From NCBI RefSeq assembly GCF_000695625.1, contig NZ_JMQI01000073.1:182646-246645 (forward strand): a DNA stretch of 64,000 nucleotides, written 5' to 3'. How positions within the stretch are numbered: position 1 is the stretch's first letter; the number at the start of each line of letters is the position of its first letter. The notes beneath the pieces were generated by a model. That model did no database searches. It was not told where the DNA came from and saw only the letters and a list, made by a program, of their open reading frames with translations. Shown piece after piece: positions 16,761 to 25,202 of the stretch. The DNA is from Amycolatopsis rifamycinica (GTDB taxonomy: Bacteria; Actinomycetota; Actinomycetes; Mycobacteriales; Pseudonocardiaceae). A program made the position numbers and the translations under genes.

Positions 16761-18503
16761 GTGGACCTCAAGCTGCTGGACGCCGTCGCGTCGCACGAAG
16801 AACGGGAAGCGGTCGCCGGGTTCGCCGGCGGCGGCCGGGACCAGCTGCTCCCCGCGCTGCACGCGGTCAACGACCGGGTCGGCTGGATCAGCCAGGGCGC
16901 GCTCAACCTCATCTGCGAGACGCTGCACGTGCCGCCCGCCGACGCGTACGGCGTGGCGAGCTTCTACTCGCTGTTCGCGCTCGAGGAACGCCCGGAGCGG
17001 GTGGTGCACGTGTGCACCGACCTGGCCTGCCGGCTCAGCGGCGCGGAGACGGTGTGCGACGTCCTCACCGAACACGTCGGCGCCGCGGGGAAGGCGCGCG
17101 GCGGGGTCACGTGGCAGCGAAGCCCGTGCCTCGGCGTGTGCGAACGGGCCCCCGCGGCGCTGACGTTCCAGGCCGGCGCCCCCGCGACGACCGAGCTGCT
17201 CGCCCCCGCGACCGGTGCCGCGGCGGTGCTGGCGGCGCACCGGGCCCCGGCGGCGGAGGGCGCGGCGCCGGTCATCCACCAGAAGCGGGGACTGCGGCTG
17301 CTGCGCCGGGTCGGCGTCGTCGACCCGGCCAGCCTGGACGGCTACCGGGCGTCCGGTGGTTACGCGGCCCTGCGCAACGCCCTGCGGATGGGCCAGGCCG
17401 CGGTGATCCGCGAGGTCACCGACTCGGGCCTGCTCGGCCGCGGCGGCGCCGCCTTCCCGACCGGGCGCAAGTGGGCGGCCACCGCCGCCCAGCCGGCCGG
17501 GCCGCACTACCTGGTGTGCAACGCCGACGAGAGCGAACCCGGCACGTTCAAGGACCGCGTGCTGCTCGAAGGCGACCCGTTCGCCCTCCTCGAGGCGATG
17601 ACGATCGCCGCCTTCGCGATCGGCGCCCGGCAGGGGTACGTCTACCTGCGCGGCGAGTACCCGCGGGCGCTGCGGCTGCTGCGGAACGCCCTCGCGGTGT
17701 GCCGCGAACGGGGGTTCCTCGGCGCCGGCATCATGGGCCACGAGGGGTTCTCGTTCGACATCGAGATCCGGCGCGGCGCGGGCGCCTACATCTGCGGCGA
17801 AGAGACGGCGATCTTCAACTCGATCGAGGGCTTCCGCGGGGAGCCCCGGACGAAGCCGCCGTTCCCGGTCGAGCGGGGGCTGTTCGGCAAGCCGACCGTG
17901 GTGAACAACGTCGAGACCCTGGTCAACGTGCCGCTGATCCTCACCGAAGGCGCGGCCGCGTACCGGGCGATCGGCACGGAGGCGTCGGCCGGGCCGAAGC
18001 TGTTCTGCCTGTCCGGCCACGTCGAACGGCCGGGTGTCTACGAGGTGCCGTTCGGCGCTTCCTTGCGCGACCTGCTGGCCTTGGCCGGGGGAGTGCCCGA
18101 GGGCCGCACGCTGCGCGCGGTGCTGCTGGGCGGCGCGGCGGGCGGGTTCGTCCGGCCGGACGAGCTGGACCTGCCGCTGACGTTCGAGGACGCGCGGGCG
18201 GCGAAGACGACGCTCGGCTCGGGCGTCGTCCTGGTCCTCGACGACCTGGCCGACCTCGGCGGGTTCCTGCTGCGGATCGCGGAGTTCTTCCGCGACGAGT
18301 CGTGCGGCCAGTGCGTGCCGTGCCGGATCGGGACCGTGCGGCAGGAGGAGGCGATCCGCCGCGTCCTGGCGTCCGGCTCCCAGGAGCGGCCGCTGCTGCG
18401 GGAGGTCGGCGGGGTCATGCGCGACTCGTCGATCTGCGGACTCGGCCAGACCGCGTGGAACGCCATCGAATCCGCCATCGACCGGCTGGGAGCCTTGAAG
18501 TGA
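16761..18503 (+). CDS. NuoE-NuoF fusion, diaphorase subunit of NAD-dependent formate dehydrogenase
   Basis: 580 residues. Residues about 1-150 form a NuoE-like thioredoxin-fold [2Fe-2S] domain with Cys85, Cys90, Cys123 and Cys127 (CTDLAC, CLGVC). Residues about 190-580 are NuoF-like with the FMN/NADH loop GRGGAAFPTGRKW, CNADESEPGTFKDR, the GAYICGEETA segment and the [4Fe-4S] motif SCGQCVPCRIG. It passes electrons from the catalytic subunit to NAD+, as FdsG and FdsB do as separate proteins in other bacteria. The GTG start lies one base after the previous stop, and its stop overlaps the next start (GTGA). No membrane segments, so a soluble complex is expected. Confidence 0.9.
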   Translation: MDLKLLDAVASHEEREAVAGFAGGGRDQLLPALHAVNDRVGWISQGALNLICETLHVPPADAYGVASFYSLFALEERPERVVHVCTDLACRLSGAETVCDVLTEHVGAAGKARGGVTWQRSPCLGVCERAPAALTFQAGAPATTELLAPATGAAAVLAAHRAPAAEGAAPVIHQKRGLRLLRRVGVVDPASLDGYRASGGYAALRNALRMGQAAVIREVTDSGLLGRGGAAFPTGRKWAATAAQPAGPHYLVCNADESEPGTFKDRVLLEGDPFALLEAMTIAAFAIGARQGYVYLRGEYPRALRLLRNALAVCRERGFLGAGIMGHEGFSFDIEIRRGAGAYICGEETAIFNSIEGFRGEPRTKPPFPVERGLFGKPTVVNNVETLVNVPLILTEGAAAYRAIGTEASAGPKLFCLSGHVERPGVYEVPFGASLRDLLALAGGVPEGRTLRAVLLGGAAGGFVRPDELDLPLTFEDARAAKTTLGSGVVLVLDDLADLGGFLLRIAEFFRDESCGQCVPCRIGTVRQEEAIRRVLASGSQERPLLREVGGVMRDSSICGLGQTAWNAIESAIDRLGALK

Positions 18504-19357
18504 CCATTGTGGACCTCGGAATCCCGAAGCGGCTGGTCGAGTTCACCGTGGACGGTGAGCCGGTGCGGGTCCCCGAAGGCTCGACGATCCTGGACGCCTG
18601 CACGGCGGCGGGCAAGGCGATCCCCACGCTCTGCTACGGCGACACCCTCGAACCGGCGAACGCCTGTCGCGTCTGCATGGTCGAGGTCGAAGGCTCGCGG
18701 ACGCTCGCGCCGTCGTGTTCGCGCCAGGCCGAGCCGGGCATGGTGGTCCACACCGATTCGGCGCGGACGCGGACCAGCCGCAAGGTGGTCCTCGAGCTCC
18801 TGGCGTCGGCGACGGACCTGTCGACCACCCCGGGCGTCGCGGAGTGGATCGCGGAAACCGGCGCGGACCCGGGCCGCTTCGGCCCGGACGCGGCCACCGT
18901 GGCGCAACCGGCCCTGGTGGACAACGAGCTGTACGTCCGGGACTACGGGAAGTGCATCCTCTGCTACAAGTGCGTCGACGCGTGCGGCGAGCAGTGGCAG
19001 AACTCGTTCGCGATCAGCGTGGCCGGCCGCGGGTTCGACGCGCGGATCTCGACGGAGTTCGCGAACCCGCTGCCGGACAGCGCGTGCGTGTACTGCGGCA
19101 ACTGCGTCGAGGTCTGCCCGACCGGGGCGTTGAGCTTCAAGCGCGAGTACGACAAGCGTGAAGACGGCACCTGGGCCGAGGAACGCCAGACGCGGACGAC
19201 GACGGTCTGCACGTTCTGCGGGGTCGGCTGCAACCTGACCCTGCACGTCCAGGACAACGAGATCGTCAAGGTGACCTCACCGCACGACAGCTCGGTCACC
19301 CACGGGAACCTGTGCATCAAGGGCCGCTTCGGCTGGCAGCACGTCCAGAACCGTTAG
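18500..19357 (+). CDS. Iron-sulfur subunit carrying the detached N-terminal part of formate dehydrogenase
   Basis: 285 residues. A plant-type [2Fe-2S] domain has Cys45, 56, 59 and 73. A His/Cys-poor linker and two [4Fe-4S] ferredoxin motifs follow (Cys152/155/158/162 and Cys196/199/202/206). The C-terminus has Cys237, 240, 244 and 272 in the pattern of the molybdopterin-oxidoreductase [4Fe-4S] domain (VCTFCGVGCNLTL, GNLCIKGRFGWQHV). It stops exactly where the catalytic gene at 14840 would continue. So the usual FdsA polypeptide is cut in two and encoded in reverse order. GTG overlaps the preceding stop. The end overlaps the convergent gene by four bases. Confidence 0.9.
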   Translation: MTIVDLGIPKRLVEFTVDGEPVRVPEGSTILDACTAAGKAIPTLCYGDTLEPANACRVCMVEVEGSRTLAPSCSRQAEPGMVVHTDSARTRTSRKVVLELLASATDLSTTPGVAEWIAETGADPGRFGPDAATVAQPALVDNELYVRDYGKCILCYKCVDACGEQWQNSFAISVAGRGFDARISTEFANPLPDSACVYCGNCVEVCPTGALSFKREYDKREDGTWAEERQTRTTTVCTFCGVGCNLTLHVQDNEIVKVTSPHDSSVTHGNLCIKGRFGWQHVQNR

Positions 19358-20589
19358 GACCACGCGGCCAGCACGCGGTCGAGGTTGACGAGCACGGTCT
19401 GGTGTTCCTCGACGGCTCGGCGGCGGCGCAGGGCCGTGAGCAGAGCACGTTCGTCACGGCGCTCCGCCGCCTGCACGGCCTGGATCCGGGCGTAGGCGTC
19501 CTCGTCGTCCAGCGCCCGCTCCAGCAGGGCCGTCGCTTCGCCGCGGGCTTCGATGAGGTGCCAGACGGCGGCCGTGCGGGTGTTCGGCTCGGGCCGGGTG
19601 AGCAGCGGCGCCAGGTCGGTGACCAGAAGTGCCCCGGAAGCGGCCAGCGCCCGCATCGTGTGCCAGGCGACGTCGGGGTCGGGGTCGGCGAGGAGCTCGC
19701 GGGCGCGGCCGGCGAGATCCGGGGTGCCGAGCGCGCCGAGGACGCGGATCGCCTCGGCTCGCACGGCGGCTTCGGGGTCGGCCAGCGCGTTCCGGGCGGC
19801 CGGGGCCACGGCCGCCCGGACCGTCCGCGCGGCGGCGAGCGCCGCCGCGCGGACCCGGGCGTCCGGGTCGGCGGCGGCCGCCGCGAACGCCGCGGCCGCC
19901 GCGGGGCCGGTCGAGGGCAGGTAGGCCACCGAGAACGCGGCTTGGGCCCGCCGTCGCGGATCCGGGTCCTCGGCCAGGACGGCGAGGAGGGTGTCTTCGC
20001 CGCCGGGGAGCTTGTGGCCGAAGCCCGAGACGGAGCACCCGGCCAGCAATTCGTCGAGCCAGCGGTGGTACCACGCGAGGAAGTCCTCGTCTTCCAGCAC
20101 GTACGGGGCGGGCACCCCGTTGAGGTCGAGGTTGACGAGCCGTCCGCGGCCCGGGCCGGACACGACGAGGTGCGTGTACCCGGTGCAGCCGTGGTGGACG
20201 ACCGCGAGCGTGCCCTGGGTCGGGTCGGGCCGGTCGTCCGGGCCCCGGAAACCGTCCCACCAGTCGTTTTCGAACCACCGGCCCGGCCGGAACGGGCTCG
20301 GTGCGCGGAGGTGGCCGGGGAACGAGCCGGACACCTCCGCGTAGGCGTCGGCGAGCGGAAGCAGCCCGTAGCTCGGGCCCGCGCCGCCGTCGCCGGCCTC
20401 CAGCAGGAACGTGCGGTAGCTCTCGGGCAGGCGGATGCCGTGTTTCGCCTCGAAGGCCGCGACCTCGTGCGCGGGCCGGGGCGGGTTCAGCCGGAACCGG
20501 TGGTGGCCGGCGCCGAACACGTCGCGCAGCCGCGGGTCGGCGGCGGCCCGATCGAGTTTCGCGACGATCCGGGTGCGCTCTCGACTCAT
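19354..20589 (-). CDS. SMI1/KNR4-type protein with HEAT-like repeats
   Basis: 411 residues. Residues about 1-185 resemble a SMI1/KNR4 (SUKH) domain: PAHEVAAFEAKHGIRLPESY, YGLLPLADAYAEV, VVHHGCTGYTHLVVSG, EDEDFLAWYHRWLDELL. Residues about 195-411 are Ala-rich helical repeats of HEAT type (DPDARVRAAALAAARTV, DPEAAVRAEAIRVLGAL). SUKH proteins are often immunity proteins or protein-binding adaptors, and HEAT repeats are scaffolds. No toxin gene is adjacent, so an immunity role is unsupported. It is convergent with the formate dehydrogenase operon and divergent from hyi, sharing the 116-base promoter region. Confidence 0.75.
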   Translation of the reverse strand: MSRERTRIVAKLDRAAADPRLRDVFGAGHHRFRLNPPRPAHEVAAFEAKHGIRLPESYRTFLLEAGDGGAGPSYGLLPLADAYAEVSGSFPGHLRAPSPFRPGRWFENDWWDGFRGPDDRPDPTQGTLAVVHHGCTGYTHLVVSGPGRGRLVNLDLNGVPAPYVLEDEDFLAWYHRWLDELLAGCSVSGFGHKLPGGEDTLLAVLAEDPDPRRRAQAAFSVAYLPSTGPAAAAAFAAAAADPDARVRAAALAAARTVRAAVAPAARNALADPEAAVRAEAIRVLGALGTPDLAGRARELLADPDPDVAWHTMRALAASGALLVTDLAPLLTRPEPNTRTAAVWHLIEARGEATALLERALDDEDAYARIQAVQAAERRDERALLTALRRRRAVEEHQTVLVNLDRVLAAWS

Positions 20590-20676
20590 GTGTGCCCCTC
20601 GCGGTTCGGAACGAGCGTAACGGGCGGGCGTTGACCTCGTCGCAGGTCACGAGCTATTCTCGATATGCGAAAGAAA

Positions 20677-20695
20677 AATTCCGGATAGCGAAATT
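20677..20695. promoter_or_regulatory. Operator-like palindrome upstream of hyi-glxR-gcl
   Basis: AATTCCGGATAGCGAAATT: arms AATTCCG and CGAAATT (six of seven pairs) around GATAG, ending 10 bases before the hyi ATG. The A/T-rich position in this GC-rich genome, and the CCG-N5-CG form used by several IclR-type glyoxylate/allantoin regulators, suggest a regulator site. The regulator is not in view. Confidence 0.5.
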
Positions 20696-20705
20696 CGAGG
20701 TCGCG

Positions 20706-21515
20706 ATGCCTGAAGGTCACTCCCTGCCGTACGTCGCCAACCTGTCGATCCTGTTCAAGGAGGTCCCGTTGCTCGAGCGCGCGGCCGCCGCGCGGGACGC
20801 CGGGTTCACCGACGTCGAGTACTGGTGGCCGTTCGACACCGCGGTCCCCGCGCGCGACGAGGTCGACGCCTTCGTCGCGAGTCTCGACGGAGTCCGCCTG
20901 CGGGGCCTGAACTTCTACGCCGGGGACATGGCGGCGGGGGAGCGGGGCCTGGTCTCGTGGATCGGCCGGGAGGCCGAGTTCGCCGACAGCCTCGTCGTCG
21001 CGCTGGGCATCGCCGAACGCACCGGCTGCCGCAGCTTCAACGCCCTCTACGGCAACCGGATCGACGGCGAAGACCCGGCCAAGCAGGACGACCTGGCCCG
21101 GGTGCACCTGGACAAGGCCGCCGACGCCGCCGCGGAAATCGGCGCGCAGCTGGTCCTCGAACCGCTTTCCGGCGCCGATCGCTACCCGCTCAAGACCGCC
21201 GCGGACGCCGTGGCCGTGCTCGACGACCTCGGGCGCGACAACGTGCGGCTGCTGGCCGACCTGTACCACCTGGCCGTCAACGGCGACGACCTGGACGCGC
21301 TCGCGACGACGCACCTCTCCCGGATCGGGCACGTGCAGATCGCCGACGCACCCGGGCGCCACCAGCCCGGCACCGGCTCGCTGGACATCGAGGGACACCT
21401 CGTGAAGCTGCAGAACGCCGGCTACGCCGGGTTCGTCGGAATCGAGTACGTCCCGGAACCCGACACCGTCACGTCGCTGGAGTGGCTGCCGAAGACCCGA
21501 AGGGGACGAGCATGA
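20706..21515 (+). CDS. hyi: Hydroxypyruvate isomerase
   Basis: 269 residues forming an AP-endonuclease-2-like TIM barrel (YVANLSILFKEVPLLERAAA at the start, GFTDVEYWWPF, LVLEPLSG, LLADLYHLAVNGDD, HVQIADAPGRHQPGTG, FVGIEYVPEPDT). These include the metal-binding Glu, Asp, His and Glu positions of this family. It interconverts hydroxypyruvate and tartronate semialdehyde. GAGG lies five bases before the ATG. The stop overlaps the glxR ATG (ATGA), and gcl follows, so the three form the classical glyoxylate-to-glycerate operon. The bare -GHSLPYVANLS start fits family alignments better than upstream codons. Confidence 0.9.
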   Translation: MPEGHSLPYVANLSILFKEVPLLERAAAARDAGFTDVEYWWPFDTAVPARDEVDAFVASLDGVRLRGLNFYAGDMAAGERGLVSWIGREAEFADSLVVALGIAERTGCRSFNALYGNRIDGEDPAKQDDLARVHLDKAADAAAEIGAQLVLEPLSGADRYPLKTAADAVAVLDDLGRDNVRLLADLYHLAVNGDDLDALATTHLSRIGHVQIADAPGRHQPGTGSLDIEGHLVKLQNAGYAGFVGIEYVPEPDTVTSLEWLPKTRRGRA

Positions 21516-22399
21516 AACTGGGATTCATCGGACTGGGCGTGATGGGCGCCCCGATGGCCGCGCACCTGGTCGCGGCCGGGCACGACGTCAGCGGCTACGA
21601 CGTCACCCCGGCCGCGGGGGAGAGGCTCGCGGCCGCGGGCGGGCGGGCCGCGACCGGGGTCGCCGACGCGGTCGCCGGGGCGGACGTCGTCATCACGATG
21701 CTGCCGAACCACCCGCAGGTCGAGGCGGTCGTGCTGGCCCCGGACGGGGTCCTGGACCACGCCGAGCCGGGCACGCTCCTGATCGACATGAGCACCATCC
21801 GGCCCGAGACGTCGATCGCCGTCGCGGAAGCCGCGCGGGACAGGAAGATCCGCGTGCTGGACGCGCCGGTCTCGGGGGGCCAGGCCGGGGCCGAGCAGGC
21901 GTCGCTGTCCATCATGGTCGGTGGTCCGGAAGAAGACTTCGAAGCCGCGAAACCCGTGTTCGGCACGCTCGGCAAGACGATCGTGCACGTCGGCCCGCAC
22001 GGCGCCGGCCAGGTCGTGAAGGCCGCCAACCAACTCGTCGTCGGCGGGATCTACGGCTTGGTCGCCGAGGCGATCGTGCTGCTCGAAGCGTCCGGTGTGG
22101 ACGCCGCCACGGGGCTGGACGTGCTCGCCGGCGGCCTCGCGGGCAGCCGGATCCTCGAGCTGAAGCGCAAGTCCATGGTGGAGCGGGAGTTCGCGCCCGG
22201 CTTCCGGATCGACCTGCACCACAAGGACATGGGGATCGCGCTCGCGGCCGCCCGGCAGGCCGAAGTCGCGCTCCCGCTCACCGGGCTGGTCGCCCAGCTC
22301 GTCGCCGCCGGCCGCGCCATGGGCTACGGCTCCCTGGACCACTCGGCCTTGCTGAAGGTCGTCGAACAGTTGTCGGGCCGCGTCCCGGCGGAGGTGTGA
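21512..22399 (+). CDS. glxR: 2-hydroxy-3-oxopropionate (tartronate semialdehyde) reductase
   Basis: 295 residues of the beta-hydroxyacid dehydrogenase family. The Rossmann motif LGFIGLGVMGAPMAAHLVAAGH is followed by the substrate signature DAPVSGGQAGAEQ, the catalytic lysine segment GAGQVVKAANQLVVGG and FRIDLHHKDMGIAL. It reduces tartronate semialdehyde, the Gcl product, to D-glycerate with NAD(P)H. It overlaps hyi by four bases and ends two bases before the gcl ATG. Context with gcl and a downstream glycerate kinase supports this over 3-hydroxyisobutyrate dehydrogenase. Confidence 0.9.
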   Translation: MKLGFIGLGVMGAPMAAHLVAAGHDVSGYDVTPAAGERLAAAGGRAATGVADAVAGADVVITMLPNHPQVEAVVLAPDGVLDHAEPGTLLIDMSTIRPETSIAVAEAARDRKIRVLDAPVSGGQAGAEQASLSIMVGGPEEDFEAAKPVFGTLGKTIVHVGPHGAGQVVKAANQLVVGGIYGLVAEAIVLLEASGVDAATGLDVLAGGLAGSRILELKRKSMVEREFAPGFRIDLHHKDMGIALAAARQAEVALPLTGLVAQLVAAGRAMGYGSLDHSALLKVVEQLSGRVPAEV

Positions 22400-22400
22400 C

Positions 22401-24089
22401 ATGCCCCGGATCCCCGCGATGCAAGCGGTCGTCGACGTCCTGGAGAGCGAAGGCGTCGACACCGTCTTCGGCTGCCCCGGCGCCGCGATCCTCCCGCTGT
22501 ATAACGCCCTACAAGGCCGGGCGATCGAGCACCTGATCGTCCGTCACGAAGAGGGCGCGACGCACATGGCCGACGGCTGGGCCAGGACGAACGGCCACGT
22601 CGGCGTCGCCATCGGCACGTCCGGCCCGGCCGGGACCAACATGATCACCGGGCTCTACACCGCGCACGCGGACTCGATCCCGATCATCTGCATCACCGGC
22701 CAGGCCGCGACCACGAAGCTGCACCAGGAGGCGTTCCAGGCCGTCGACATCGTCGAGATCGCCAAGCCGGTGACGAAGTGGGCGGTGCAGGTCAAGGAGG
22801 CCGCGCAGCTGCCGTGGATCTTCCGCGAGGCGTTCCGGATCGCTCGCTCGGGCCGGCCCGGCCCGGTGCTCGTCGACCTGCCGATCGACGTGCAGAAGCA
22901 GGACATCGAGTGGGACTCTTCGATCGACTCCCCGCTGCCGGTGCCGGCGGTGAAGCCCGCGCCCGCACGGGTCGAACGGGCCCTGGACCTGCTGCTGGCC
23001 GCCGAGCGGCCGATCATCCTGGCGGGTGGCGGGGTCGTGCTCGGCGAGGCGAGCGAGCGGCTGCGGGCCGTGGCCGAGCGCCTCGGCGTCCCGGTGCAGG
23101 TGACGCTGATGGGCAAGGGCAGCTTCCCGGAGGACCACGAGCTGTTCGCCGGGATGGCCGGCATCCAGACGTCCCAGCGCTGGGCGAACGCCGCCTTCCT
23201 GGAGTCCGACCTCGTGCTGGCGCTCGGCGCCCGGTTCGGCGACCGGCACACCGGCGAGCTGTCGGTCTACCGGGGGCGGCGGAAGTTCGTCCACGTCGAC
23301 ATCGAGCCCACCCAGCTGGGCAAGGTGTTCGGCCCGGACCTCGGGATCGTGTCGGACACGCGGGAGTTCCTCGATGCGTTGCTGGCGGCCCTGGAGAAGC
23401 GCTCGGTGCCGTCCCGGCGCGAGTGGGTGGGCCGGGTCGCGGAGCTGAAGGAAGCGCTTCCCCGCCGGGAGGACTTCGACAGCCTGCCGATCAAGGCACC
23501 GCGGGTGTTCAAGGAGATCAACGAAACCTTCGGCGAGGACACCTACTTCGTCACCGCGATCGGGCTCTACCAGATCTGGTCGGGTCAGTTCCAGAAGGCG
23601 CACAAGCCGCGGCACTACCAGGTGTGCGGCCAGGCCGGCCCGCTCGGCTGGGAGATCCCGGCGGCGATCGGCGTCAAGAAGGCGCGGCCGGAGGCCGAGG
23701 TCGTCGGCGTGGTCGGCGACTACTCGTTCCAGTTCCTCGTCGAAGAGCTGGCGGTCGCCGCCCAGTACGACGTGGGGTTCGTGCTGATCATGCTGAACAA
23801 CACCTACCTCGGGCTGATCCGGCAGGCCGAGACCGGCTACGAGATGAACTTCGAGGTCGACATCCACTACGACACGATCGGCACGGACAACGTGAAGATC
23901 ATGGAGGCCTACGGCTGCTCCGGCACCCGCGTGCACGAGCCGGGCGAGATCCGCACGTCGCTGGAGTGGGCGCGCAAGGAGGCCGAGCGCACCAGCCGCC
24001 CGGTCCTGGTGGAGATCATGATCGAGCGCGAGGGCAACGCCGCGATGGGCGCCGCCCTGGACGCGGTGAAGGAGTTCGAGCCCTGCTGA
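22401..24089 (+). CDS. gcl: Glyoxylate carboligase-like ThDP enzyme
   Basis: 562 residues. It follows E. coli Gcl closely by recalled sequence: FGCPGAAILPLYNAL, GTSGPAGTNMITGLYTAHAD, SIPIICITGQA, QAVDIVEIAKPVTKWAV, RSGRPGPVLVDLPIDVQ. The PP domain has VVGDYSFQFLVEELAVAAQY for Mg-ThDP. Two glyoxylates should be joined to tartronate semialdehyde and CO2. Oddly, the position that is Val51 in E. coli Gcl is Glu50 here (VRHEEGATH), the usual ThDP-activating glutamate. The protein is about 30 residues shorter than the E. coli enzyme. Operon with hyi and glxR supports the role; another carboligation substrate is possible. Confidence 0.83.
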   Translation: MPRIPAMQAVVDVLESEGVDTVFGCPGAAILPLYNALQGRAIEHLIVRHEEGATHMADGWARTNGHVGVAIGTSGPAGTNMITGLYTAHADSIPIICITGQAATTKLHQEAFQAVDIVEIAKPVTKWAVQVKEAAQLPWIFREAFRIARSGRPGPVLVDLPIDVQKQDIEWDSSIDSPLPVPAVKPAPARVERALDLLLAAERPIILAGGGVVLGEASERLRAVAERLGVPVQVTLMGKGSFPEDHELFAGMAGIQTSQRWANAAFLESDLVLALGARFGDRHTGELSVYRGRRKFVHVDIEPTQLGKVFGPDLGIVSDTREFLDALLAALEKRSVPSRREWVGRVAELKEALPRREDFDSLPIKAPRVFKEINETFGEDTYFVTAIGLYQIWSGQFQKAHKPRHYQVCGQAGPLGWEIPAAIGVKKARPEAEVVGVVGDYSFQFLVEELAVAAQYDVGFVLIMLNNTYLGLIRQAETGYEMNFEVDIHYDTIGTDNVKIMEAYGCSGTRVHEPGEIRTSLEWARKEAERTSRPVLVEIMIEREGNAAMGAALDAVKEFEPC

Positions 24090-24090
24090 T

Positions 24091-24139
24091 GCTCGTGAGG
24101 GGTAGGGCGGGCTAAACCCGCCCTACCGCTTTCACGAGC
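24091..24139 (+). terminator. Terminator hairpin after gcl
   Basis: Inner stem GGTAGGGCGGG (24101-24111) / CCCGCCCTACC (24117-24127) with loop CTAAA is a perfect 11-bp stem. An outer 8-bp stem GCTCGTGA (24091-24098) / TCACGAGC (24132-24139) encloses it. It starts one base after the gcl stop. Confidence 0.8.
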
Positions 24140-24149
24140 CCCCGCGTGA

Positions 24150-24193
24150 CCAAGGCCGCCGTGCGAGATCCGGACCTCGTGCGGCGGCCTTGG
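24150..24193. repeat. Second hairpin between gcl and the xanthine dehydrogenase operon
   Basis: Arms 24150-24167 (CCAAGGCCGCCGTGCGAG) and 24176-24193 (CTCGTGCGGCGGCCTTGG) pair over 18 positions with one two-base mismatch and an 8-base loop. It may be a back-up terminator or a small structured leader for the next operon. The rest of the 243-base gap (24194-24332) shows no other clear structure. Confidence 0.5.
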
Positions 24194-24332
24194 CGTGCCC
24201 GCGGCGCGCCGGTTGGAGGAAAGTACAAACGCGAGCCGGAAATTCACCCGTCTTTCAGGGGTTTTGCCGTGGTCCCCGCCACAGCCGAGCGTGTGTACTT
24301 CTTGCCGAAGCAGCCCCGAAAGGACGTCCACA

Positions 24333-25202
24333 GTGGAATTCCTCCGACCCGCCTCGCTGGCCGACGCGCTCGCCGCGAAGGCCGCGAACCCCGGTGCGGT
24401 GCCCATCGCCGGCGGCACGGACGTGATGGTCGAAATCAACTTCGACCACCGCCGCCCGGAGTCGCTCCTCGACCTCGGGCGCGTGCCCGAACTGCACGAG
24501 CACGGCACCGACGACGGCCGGATCCGGATCGGCGCGGCCGTGCCGTACGCCCGGATCATCGCCGACCTGGGCGCCAGGCTGCCCGGGCTGGCCATGGCCG
24601 CCCGGACGGTCGGGTCGCCGCAGATCCGCAACCGCGGCTCGGTGGGCGGCAACCTCGGCGCGGCTTCCCCGGCGGGCGATGCCCACCCGGCTCTGCTGGC
24701 CGCCGGCGCCGAGGTCGAGATCGCCTCCGTGCGCGGCACCCGGATCGTCGCGGCGAAGGATTTCTACACGGGGGTGAAGCGCAACGTCCTCGAACCCGAC
24801 GAGCTCGTCACCGGCGTCCTGCTCGCACCGGCCACGGGGCCGCAGCAGTTCAGCAAGATCGGCACCCGCAACGCCATGGTCATCGCCGTCGCCGCGTTCG
24901 GGCTGGCACTGCACCCGGAGCAGCGGCGGGCCGGGACGGGGATCGGCTCGGCCGCGCCGACCCCGCGCCGGGCCCTCGAAGCCGAGGAGTTCCTGGCCGG
25001 CGAGCTGGACTGGGACTCGCCGAAGCCCCTGAACGACTCGGTGAAGCGCCGCTTCGGTGACCTGGTCGCGGCCGCCGCGGCGCCGATCGACGACGTCCGC
25101 GGCAGCGCCGCCTACCGGCGCCACGCGCTGGGTGTCATGGCGCGGCGGACGCTGACCTGGGCCTGGACCGAATACTGCGGAGGGAGCGCGAAGTGCGCGT
25201 GA
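24333..25202 (+). CDS. Xanthine dehydrogenase-type FAD-binding subunit
   Basis: 289 residues of the molybdopterin dehydrogenase FAD-binding family: EFLRPASLADAL, the FAD pyrophosphate loops PIAGGTDVMVEI and TVGSPQIRNRGSVGGNLG, and the C-terminal CO-dehydrogenase-flavoprotein-like domain (IGTRNAMVIAVAAFGLAL). Medium subunit of an (alpha-beta-gamma) xanthine/purine hydroxylase, passing electrons from Fe-S clusters to FAD. GTG at 24333 is preceded by AAAGGA and lies within TCCACAGTGGA. It overlaps the next gene by 10 bases. Subunit order FAD, Fe-S, Mo is common in actinomycetes. Confidence 0.88.
   Translation: MEFLRPASLADALAAKAANPGAVPIAGGTDVMVEINFDHRRPESLLDLGRVPELHEHGTDDGRIRIGAAVPYARIIADLGARLPGLAMAARTVGSPQIRNRGSVGGNLGAASPAGDAHPALLAAGAEVEIASVRGTRIVAAKDFYTGVKRNVLEPDELVTGVLLAPATGPQQFSKIGTRNAMVIAVAAFGLALHPEQRRAGTGIGSAAPTPRRALEAEEFLAGELDWDSPKPLNDSVKRRFGDLVAAAAAPIDDVRGSAAYRRHALGVMARRTLTWAWTEYCGGSAKCA

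Noticed and set aside
19354..20589. Immunity protein of a polymorphic toxin system
   Set aside because: A SUKH-like domain is present, but no toxin, secretion or other immunity gene is adjacent.
22401..24089. Acetolactate synthase large subunit
   Set aside because: No small subunit, and the gene is in an operon with hyi and glxR. The GTSGPAGTNMITGLY and QAVDIVEIAKPV segments are Gcl-like. The canonical Glu keeps some doubt.
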